Assembly (NCBI GenBank): GCA_037444185.1
Contig: JBBIMW010000042.1
Span: 1 to 19,879, forward strand
DNA length: 19,879 bases
Direction of reading: 5' to 3'
Source: JAILZP01 sp037444185
GTDB taxonomy: Bacteria; Bacillota; Desulfotomaculia; Desulfotomaculales; Desulfocucumaceae
Shown: in pieces, positions 15,164-19,879 of the stretch
Layout of the letters: every line of letters begins with the position of its first letter
Numbering within the stretch: the stretch's first letter is position 1
Translations under genes and position numbers: made by a program
Notes under the pieces: model-generated
What the model was told of the DNA's origin: nothing
Seen by the model: the letters and a program-made list of their open reading frames with translations, nothing else
The model's database searches: none

Positions 15164-15313
15164 ATGCCGGCCATTAAATGCGCAGTTACCGAGTGCCAGT
15201 ACAATGCCAATGTAATGTGCGATGCCCCGATGATCCAGGTGGAGCACAACGGAACCTCCCATTCCGCCAACTCGGATCAAACCAAATGTGACACCTTCAA
15301 GCCCAAAAGATAA
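15164..15313 (+). CDS. DUF1540 small cysteine protein
   Basis: A 49-aa protein, MPAIKCAVTECQYN..., with four cysteines (C6, C11, C20 and C43) in the pattern of DUF1540, a short Firmicutes family that may bind a metal and is often seen in sporulating species. Its function is not known. ATG 15164 lies 4 nt after the near-perfect ribosome-binding site AAGGAGGTGA; an upstream ATG at 15128 lies inside the 14-bp palindrome and lacks such a site. It is a single-gene unit between the fadR terminator and its own terminator at 15321-15350. Confidence 0.85.
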   Translation: MPAIKCAVTECQYNANVMCDAPMIQVEHNGTSHSANSDQTKCDTFKPKR

Positions 15314-15320
15314 TTGGTTT

Positions 15321-15350
15321 TGGGGGACCGGGCCAAAAGCCGGTCCCCCA
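15321..15350 (+). terminator. terminator hairpin after the DUF1540 gene
   Basis: TGGGGGACCGG (15321-15331) and CCGGTCCCCCA (15340-15350) form a perfect 11-bp stem with an 8-nt loop. Only a weak T-rich stretch (TCATTTG) follows. Confidence 0.7.
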
Positions 15351-15451
15351 TCATTTGAACTGACAGGCTATCACAAAATGTCAATATATGTATATGTACA
15401 TGAAACCATGAAAACAATGCTCAACTGGCTCTTTTCAGTGCTCAAGAGAGG

Positions 15452-15479
15452 TTGCCAATTCAGCATTGCCGGGTATAAT
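15452..15479 (+). promoter_or_regulatory. sigma-A-type promoter of a candidate small RNA
   Basis: TTGCCA (15452-15457), 16-nt spacer, consensus TATAAT (15474-15479). This is the best-looking promoter in the window; the predicted start is near 15486, in a region with no recognised gene. Confidence 0.6.
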
Positions 15480-15485
15480 CTAATT

Positions 15486-15590
15486 ATGTGGAGATAACTT
15501 CATGTCTATCCAATTCCCTTTAATCACGCAGGTGCTCGACCGCCTGCAAACAAAGAAGGCCAACCCCGACCTTGGCCTTCTTTGTTTTTA
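15486..15590 (+). ncRNA. candidate small RNA of about 105 nt
   Basis: The unit runs from a strong promoter to a strong terminator in a gap of about 465 nt without a recognised gene (15314-15778). Two tandem hairpins are seen: GCAGG/CCTGC (15528-15532, 15543-15547), then directly AAACAAAGAAGGCCAA (15548-15563) paired with TTGGCCTTCTTTGTTT (15572-15587), a perfect 16-bp stem with loop CCCCGACC and a trailing T-run. A possible 50-codon frame from ATG 15502 runs through the terminator and resembles nothing, so a regulatory RNA is preferred over a peptide gene. No known RNA family is recognised. Confidence 0.45.
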
Positions 15591-15593
15591 TTC

Positions 15594-15617
15594 CCGGCGG
15601 CATCGACTCGCCGCCGG
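15594..15617. repeat. 8-bp GC-rich inverted repeat
   Basis: CCGGCGGC (15594-15601) and GCCGCCGG (15610-15617) with an 8-nt loop, directly after the small-RNA terminator. The following stretch to 15778 is AT-rich (A7T7 near 15650) and shows no gene; no yybP-ykoY manganese riboswitch consensus is visible there, although some TerC-family genes carry one. Confidence 0.45.
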
Positions 15618-15778
15618 TCCCGCCTACCTGCAATCCCCAAAAAAATTTTTTTAAAAGTTAATCAATTTTTACCCGTTATCTAAATACTTTTTTATTATGG
15701 CATTCTGTCCGGAGACCGGAATCAAAAAGCCGGCCGGGAAAAGGCTGTCAGACTAATAAAAAATGAGGAATGACCGGA

Positions 15779-16459
15779 ATGGAATACTTGACCACTTTAA
15801 CTGCCATTTTTATGCTGAATATAGTTTTAAGCGGGGATAACGCAGTGGTTATAGCCATGGCCAGCCGCAACCTGCCGCCCAGGCAACAAAAATCGGCCAT
15901 TATCATGGGAAGCGCCGGCGCCATTCTGTTCAGAATAATACTTACTGTCATGATAGTCATACTTCTTAATATTCCTTTTTTAAAGGCTGCAGGCGGTTTG
16001 TTGCTGATTTACATTGCGGTTAAGCTGCTTCGGGACGATGGGGCCGAAGAGGATCTCCAGGCTGCGGGAAGCCTGTCTGAAGCCATTAGAACCATTATCA
16101 TCGCGGACCTGATCATGAGCCTGGACAACACCCTGGCCATTGCCGCAGTCAGTAAAGGCAACTGGCTGATGTTGACAATAGGGCTGGCCACAAGCATACC
16201 TATAATAATTTTTTTCAGTCAAATAATATTGTACTTCATGAGAAAATACCCCTTTATAATTTATATCGGCGCCGGTGTCCTGGCCTGGACCGCAGGTAAA
16301 ATGCTTGTAGAAGATAAAAAGGTTGATCTTTTTTTACACCATTCAATGAGTGACGCCGCCATCAGTATTGTCAGCCTGGCTTTGCCAGCAGCAATTACAG
16401 CCGCCGTAATTGCTTACGGCTGGCTTGCCAGCACCAGGGTCAGGCCGTGCAAATGGTAG
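15779..16459 (+). CDS. TerC-family membrane protein (YjbE type)
   Basis: About 226 aa with 7 or so membrane segments. The TerC-family repeats are seen as two acidic intramembrane motifs: LSGDNAVVIAMA near residues 17-28 and DLIMSLDNTLAIAA near residues 108-121. The family is linked to metal-ion handling, including manganese efflux and metalation of exported proteins; the closest named type is Bacillus YjbE. GAGG at 15765-15768 lies 10 nt before ATG 15779 and only 1 nt before ATG 15770, so the later start is preferred (the earlier adds MTG). It is probably monocistronic; the next gene starts 159 nt later. Confidence 0.87.
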   Translation: MEYLTTLTAIFMLNIVLSGDNAVVIAMASRNLPPRQQKSAIIMGSAGAILFRIILTVMIVILLNIPFLKAAGGLLLIYIAVKLLRDDGAEEDLQAAGSLSEAIRTIIIADLIMSLDNTLAIAAVSKGNWLMLTIGLATSIPIIIFFSQIILYFMRKYPFIIYIGAGVLAWTAGKMLVEDKKVDLFLHHSMSDAAISIVSLALPAAITAAVIAYGWLASTRVRPCKW

Positions 16460-16618
16460 AAGAGGTTCATTTCCAGGGACATGATGTGTTATTTATTAAA
16501 TTTTCTGTAAAGAAATCATTTATCCTGAAGGATTTCCTGGTAAATTGTCTAATATTAAGGACTATGTTCGAGGGCGATTTTGTTCTTATAAGGCAGGAAT
16601 ATATGAGGGGGAGTTAAA

Positions 16619-17455
16619 TTGAATAACGAAGTGGAAATAAAAAAGCTGATCGATCTTGCGCCTTCCTTAAAGGAGCTGATGGGGGAGGACTACGCCGTAA
16701 CGGTTACGGATAAGGAAAAGTTTCTTCACTATATCCCCGGCTCACGTCTGGATCACAAAATCAAGCCCGGTGATCCGATAAAACCAGGAAGCCTCTCCCA
16801 ACGCTGCCTGGAATCCGACAGACGTGTCGTCGCCATAGCAGACAGCCGGATTTACGGCATACCATATATGGGAAAGGTGATGTGCATCAGGGACGCGTCC
16901 GGCAGAACCGTTGGAACCCTGGGGTTCTGGCTGCCCACCACCGAGGTGGAAAAACTGAAAGAGCTGTCCGAAAAAATGGTATCCGCTGTCAGCCACGTAT
17001 CCTCTTATACCACAAATCTCTCGGCGGCGGCGGAGGAACTGGCCTCCACGGTGCAAAACATCAACTCCAACACCCAGCGGATGCTGGTGGATGTCAACAA
17101 CACCGACGGCATACTGCAATTGATCAATGAGGTGTCGTCCCAGACGCACCTGCTGGGACTCAATGCGGCCATTGAGGCCGCCAGGGCGGGGGACCACGGA
17201 CGGGGCTTCAACGTGGTGGCGGAAGAAATCCGCAAACTGGCCAGCCGTACAAATACCTCCGTTAAAGACATTAAAGAGATAATCAATATAATCAAAAGCC
17301 ATATTGAAGCCCTGGCCATACAGATTACCGAAATATCCGCCGTCACCGAGGAGCAGGCCGCATCATCCCAGGGCATGCTGGGATATATCAACGATTTGGA
17401 CGGTATAACGGCCGAGTTGAATGTTCTGGCCGATGAGCTGGCAAAAAAACAGTAA
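16619..17455 (+). CDS. soluble methyl-accepting chemotaxis-type protein
   Basis: A 278-aa cytoplasmic chemoreceptor-like protein; no membrane segment is seen. The N-terminal part (about 1-115) is a small alpha/beta sensor region ending in GRTVGTLGFWLP, which looks PAS/GAF-like but is not a family I can name. The C-terminal part is a short signalling domain with the hairpin-tip sequence QTHLLGLNAAIEAARAG near residues 175-191, then GRGFNVVAEEIRKLASRT, which binds CheW/CheA in the family. It starts at TTG 16619 with GAGGGGGAG 7 nt upstream. No che or flagellar gene is nearby, so it is an orphan receptor or a link to another CheA pathway. Confidence 0.85.
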   Translation: MNNEVEIKKLIDLAPSLKELMGEDYAVTVTDKEKFLHYIPGSRLDHKIKPGDPIKPGSLSQRCLESDRRVVAIADSRIYGIPYMGKVMCIRDASGRTVGTLGFWLPTTEVEKLKELSEKMVSAVSHVSSYTTNLSAAAEELASTVQNINSNTQRMLVDVNNTDGILQLINEVSSQTHLLGLNAAIEAARAGDHGRGFNVVAEEIRKLASRTNTSVKDIKEIINIIKSHIEALAIQITEISAVTEEQAASSQGMLGYINDLDGITAELNVLADELAKKQ

Positions 17456-17493
17456 CCCCGGGAACGAAACAGGGAGAATTTGCTAAGATTTCT

Positions 17494-17883
17494 TCAGTCA
17501 ACAGCCGGACTGTTTTGCAGGGCCAATAGTACACCTTCTTTTTCTACGGCGCCGGCCACTCCCCGTCCCGCCCGGCGTCCTGAGTCAAACCCTTTTTTGT
17601 TCGATACGAAAACGTCTACGGGTACCGGGGCTGAAATAAAGCAATAAATGGCAGCTTCCCTTATAATGTCAAGCGGTGTGCGGTCCCCGTCCCCCACCAC
17701 CACAAACAGGTCGGCATCACTGCGCGGAGTGGCTTTTCCCGTGGCGAAGGAGCCAAAAAGGTATACTGCCTCCACACTTGGAAATTCACGAATCAAACGT
17801 CCGGCACATATTTTCAGTTCATTAATCACTGCCTTTTGATCAACGAATCTCGTTGCCGCAAAAAATGTAAACGCACTCTGCAT
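17494..17883 (-). CDS. MNT-type nucleotidyltransferase (HEPN/MNT pair partner)
   Basis: A 129-aa minimal nucleotidyltransferase. The catalytic signature GSFATGKATPRSDADLFVV (GSx10DxD) and a third acidic strand, VDVFV, are present, so the domain looks intact. In HEPN/MNT toxin-antitoxin pairs the MNT protein is the antitoxin and can modify the HEPN toxin. The start is uncertain: ATG 17883 overlaps the HEPN reading frame by 44 nt, while a GTG further in (before INELK) would avoid it. It lies downstream of the HEPN remnant on the same strand, the usual order. With a broken partner it may be a leftover or act on another HEPN protein. Confidence 0.83.
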   Translation of the reverse strand: MQSAFTFFAATRFVDQKAVINELKICAGRLIREFPSVEAVYLFGSFATGKATPRSDADLFVVVGDGDRTPLDIIREAAIYCFISAPVPVDVFVSNKKGFDSGRRAGRGVAGAVEKEGVLLALQNSPAVD

Positions 17884-18133
17884 CGTTTATCGCCTGCCCC
17901 GCCTCACCCCGGGTGTAGTAATCCCTCGGGGCCCCCGCGTCAAATCCATTGGGATACATTGCTGGAATATAATGTTTATCCAATCTTCTTGCGGCCAGCA
18001 ATATTTCTTCAGGCACATGGATCTGTGCAGCCAGATCCAGTAAAAGCTTCGTCACGGAATGCCCCCACCCTTCACCGTTGAGACGCAAAATTAATGCCTT
18101 TAGAGCTTTTTCCGCAGCCTGATGCGCAGCAAA
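17840..18133 (-). pseudogene. HEPN-domain protein, 5'-truncated
   Basis: The minus-strand frame reads FAAHQAAEKALKALILRL, GEGWGHSV, then RRLDKHYIPAMYPNGF and ends GNEIR: the helix-turn core and the R-x4-H motif (RRLDKH) of PF05168-type HEPN proteins. Only about 97 residues remain; a TAG at 18134-18136 closes the frame just before the conserved FAAHQAAEKA helix, so the usual first 25-35 residues and the start codon are gone. The nearest in-frame starts (such as TTG 18088) would remove that helix. The frame beyond the break belongs to an unrelated gene tail, so this is a recombination or deletion scar rather than a short family member. Confidence 0.75.
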
Positions 18134-18713
18134 CTATTTATTATATCCGCCATTATCCGGCTGTCCGGCCTGAACTTTTGAACAGGCGCACCGGCCGGGG
18201 CCGATGGACCGCGCCCTTGACCCTGCCGGCATTGAACACTCGCCAGTTCATTGTCCTGATAATAAGACTTTGCAGAATGTGGTCCTCTTCCGGTAATGCC
18301 GCCCCGGTTGCGCCTCCGGGCCGGGCCGCCGCCTCCCATCCGGATCTCAACCCGAAAACAGCCCGGGGATCGTAGTGAACCGTGACGGTGGCCAGCACCG
18401 TTATAGGGTCCAGCGGCTTGTAAAAGAAAAAGCTCCCTAATATTATTTTGTCAGCATCTGAAATTCCTTGATGATTGCCCCTGGTTTAACCGCACCCCTC
18501 CCTGGCCGCCCGGCACCACTTGCCGTCAAGGTCGTAATAAAATGCCCCGCCCTGGGAACACCTGGAGGCTTCCAGAGTCGATAAATCCGTTCCGGGATAC
18601 AGCCTCATCATCAGGGTTTTCAGGCGGCCCTCGGTCCTCACTATTACGGACGGATACAGGGGGTCGTCCCTGTTTAATCTGACATTATGGAACCTTTTTC
18701 CTTTTTTGGCGGT
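18134..18713 (-). pseudogene. degenerate secreted/surface-protein-like gene remnant
   Basis: Read on the minus strand, one frame is open from 18713 (after a TGA at 18714-18716) through LNRDDPLYPSVIVRTEGRLK, LMMRLYPGTD and AFYYDLDGKW to a TAA at 18486-18488. It then continues in the same frame as ISDADKIILGSFFFYKPLDP and ITVLATVTVHYDP before a frame change between about 18340 and 18260. The last part, in another frame, has QDNELASV and VQKFRPDSRIMADII, like the end of the intact gene at 19205-19879 (QDNEASA, VREFSPDSRIRVDIIDR). No start or ribosome-binding site is seen. I do not recognise the family. It could instead be two small genes separated by the TAA. Confidence 0.5.
18139..18184. repeat. 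partial duplicate of the 3' end of the gene at 19205 (copy 1)
   Basis: 46 nt that align without gaps to 19214-19259 with 7 mismatches (about 85% identity by eye); shared blocks are TATTATATCC, TATCCGGCTGTCCGG, CTGAAC and GAACA. It lies exactly at the HEPN breakpoint. Confidence 0.7.
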
Positions 18714-18844
18714 TCAACCAAAACGATCAACCCCTTTGAATACCTCTTGAATAATAAGCGGCCCCCCGCAGGCCGCCACAATATGGCCATCGGGCTAAAA
18801 AAGAAAGAGCCCGCCCTGAAGCAACTACTGCGGCCCCTGAAATT

Positions 18845-18871
18845 AAGGGGACGGATTTAATCCGCCCCCTT
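18845..18871. terminator. 27-nt palindrome, terminator or dispersed repeat
   Basis: AAGGGGACGGATT and AATCCGCCCCCTT pair at 12 of 13 positions around a single central T. It lies 71 nt downstream of the small membrane-protein gene (minus strand) and may be its terminator. Palindromes of this GGGGACGG type recur in clostridial genomes, so it may be an interspersed element. A second hairpin, GCGGCC/GGCCGC, lies at 18758-18776. Nothing else is recognised in 18714-18941. Confidence 0.45.
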
Positions 18872-18941
18872 GGATTTACCGGTCCTTGTTTGTTCAATTG
18901 GCGCTATCGAAACCGCTTTGACCGGCAAATTGAGGAAATAA

Positions 18942-19154
18942 TCAACACAAAGCCAGAGTTAGGATGGTGCCGGCAAATCCGGCGATGATGGCCAACACCG
19001 CGCTGATTGTCCAGAACCTCAAATTGTCGAACCGGCTGGAAAATTTATTGTCCAAGGCTTTGATCTCACTTGTGAATTTATTATCCAAAGATTTGATCTC
19101 ACCGGTTAATTTTTCATCCAGCCGGTCCATCCGCTTCATTACTTCCTCCGGCAT
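18942..19154 (-). CDS. small coiled-coil protein with C-terminal membrane anchor
   Basis: A 70-aa protein: an N-terminal charged heptad region with a tandem repeat (LDNKFTSEIKALDNKF), then one hydrophobic segment, FWTISAVLAIIAGFAGTILTLAL, at the C-terminus. The layout resembles small phage-type hemolysin/XhlA-like or DUF1640-like anchors, but no family can be assigned. ATG 19154 has GAGGG about 8 nt upstream; a GTG at 19163 would add VVM-type residues. It sits between the pseudogene region and the end of the surface-protein gene. Confidence 0.6.
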   Translation of the reverse strand: MPEEVMKRMDRLDEKLTGEIKSLDNKFTSEIKALDNKFSSRFDNLRFWTISAVLAIIAGFAGTILTLALC

Positions 19155-19204
19155 GACCACCACCCTCTTTCACCCCGCTTTTTTTTATTTTATAAGAATT
19201 CAAG

Positions 19205-19879
19205 TTATCTGTCTATTATATCCACCCGTATCCGGCTGTCCGGACTGAACTCCCGAACAATCACATCGGCCGTGGCCGACGCTTCGTTGTCCTGGGGGAG
19301 AGCGTCCGGGAAACCGTCCGGCCAGGCGTTGATCTCCGCCCTCAGCGTCCCGGGGCGCACAGGTATGCTGAAGGTGTACTCCCACGATTTTCCCGGCTCC
19401 AGAACCGGCCGGAACCGGGGGTCGCCCACCCCCTGGGGAAGGGATACGGCCACCCTGGCCGGCAATACTCCGGGAGTGTTGTCCTTCCGGGTGACTTTGA
19501 CTTTGAAGGTGGCCATGGTCTGCTCTCCATTGATGGAAACAAAGTTCGGGGAGGCGGGCCATATTTCCGCTTTGATGTCGTACTGTCCGATGGGGGCGAT
19601 GGGTGCCCGGTCTTCGTTGTTGTCGGTGTCGGATTCCGGCAGTGTCCTGCCCCTTAAGGCCCACACGTCCACGTGGTTGCTGACCACTATTTCGGCGGCC
19701 TCAGCCGGGGCGGTGAAGCTGAATTTCACCTGTAGGCTCTCCCCCGGCTGGAAGGTGTATTTGCCGTCAATGATGTTCTTGCCGGGGTCTGCGGGGGTGA
19801 AGGGCACATCGATTATGTCGTTTTCGGTCTCGATGTATACTTTTAATTTGGCATGCACCGGGAAGTCATACTCCGGATC
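19205..19879 (-). CDS. probable secreted/surface protein with CARDB-like domains (5' end outside window)
   Basis: The last 224 residues of a larger protein whose frame is open to the window edge. It is rich in beta strands and shows two repeat-like units: KYTFQPGESLQVKFSFTAP then SNHVDVWALRG, and PVLEPGKSWEYTFSIPV then INAWPDGFPDALPQDNEA, followed by ADVIVREFSPDSRIRVDIID. The strand-turn pattern with D/N-rich ends (DTDNNED, PQDNEA) is like CARDB-type adhesion modules found in extracellular proteins. No membrane anchor or sorting signal is seen at the C-terminus. The family is not firmly recognised. Its terminal 46 nt are duplicated at 18139-18184. Confidence 0.65.
   Translation of the reverse strand, partial: DPEYDFPVHAKLKVYIETENDIIDVPFTPADPGKNIIDGKYTFQPGESLQVKFSFTAPAEAAEIVVSNHVDVWALRGRTLPESDTDNNEDRAPIAPIGQYDIKAEIWPASPNFVSINGEQTMATFKVKVTRKDNTPGVLPARVAVSLPQGVGDPRFRPVLEPGKSWEYTFSIPVRPGTLRAEINAWPDGFPDALPQDNEASATADVIVREFSPDSRIRVDIIDR
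19214..19259. repeat. partial duplicate of a gene 3' end (copy 2, in the intact gene)
   Basis: Partner of 18139-18184; it encodes the final FSPDSRIRVDII residues on the minus strand. About 85% identity by eye. Confidence 0.7.

Noticed and set aside
15288..15497. 69-codon plus-strand frame after the DUF1540 gene
   Set aside because: It overlaps the end of the DUF1540 gene and its terminator hairpin and has no ribosome-binding site.
15502..15654. 50-codon frame starting MSIQFPLITQV with GGAG upstream
   Set aside because: It runs through the 16-bp terminator and a second GC hairpin and resembles nothing; a small RNA explains the region better.
15591..15778. Possible yybP-ykoY manganese riboswitch ahead of the TerC-family gene
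   Set aside because: The conserved core sequences I would expect are not visible; only weak hairpins are seen.

Overview
The window reads as chromosomal DNA of an anaerobic Gram-positive bacterium, most likely Peptococcaceae/Desulfotomaculales (Pelotomaculum- or Desulfotomaculum-like). This is an inference from three things: strong Shine-Dalgarno sites with ATG, GTG and TTG starts; a Bacillus-style fadN-fadA-fadE set with a FadR-type TetR regulator; and an APS-reductase-like/Hdr-like redox cluster of the kind found in sulfate-reducing and syntrophic relatives. The genus cannot be fixed from the sequence alone.

Layout. 1-996 is the 3' part of an acyl-CoA dehydrogenase. 1054-1716 encodes a Crp/Fnr-family regulator. 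A perfect Crp-geometry palindrome (1755-1772) and a structured leader follow. Then comes a same-strand cluster (1949-7783): a DASS/SLC13 anion transporter, an AprA-like flavoprotein, a short AprB-like two-cluster ferredoxin, an HdrA/QmoA-like flavoprotein fused to ferredoxin and MvhD-type domains, and a stand-alone HdrC/QmoC-type iron-sulfur protein. This cluster is the most interesting part of the window. It looks like a compact variant of the aprBA-qmoABC electron-transfer module, tied to an anion importer and probably controlled by the neighbouring regulator. Its substrate is unknown.

7787-8374 (minus) is a YdcF/SanA-type DUF218 protein. 8497-15098 is a beta-oxidation operon: a promoter, a FadR-type 18-bp operator, fadN (hydroxyacyl-CoA dehydrogenase/enoyl-CoA hydratase), fadA (thiolase), fadE (acyl-CoA dehydrogenase with an apparent 1-nt frameshift near its 3' end) and fadR, closed by a terminator that overlaps the end of fadR. 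FadR probably represses the operon until acyl-CoA accumulates.

15122-15617 is rich in RNA-level structure: a DUF1540 mini-gene whose ribosome-binding site is inside a hairpin, its terminator, and a candidate small RNA of about 100 nt with its own promoter and a 16-bp terminator. A TerC/YjbE-type membrane protein (15779-16459) and a soluble chemoreceptor-like protein (16619-17455) follow.

The right end (17494-19879, minus strand) is eroded accessory DNA. It holds an MNT nucleotidyltransferase, a HEPN partner that has lost its 5' end, a degenerate secreted-protein-like pseudogene fused to that breakpoint, a small coiled-coil membrane protein, and the 3' end of a larger probable surface/secreted protein. 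The last 46 nt of that gene are about 85% identical to the sequence at the HEPN breakpoint.
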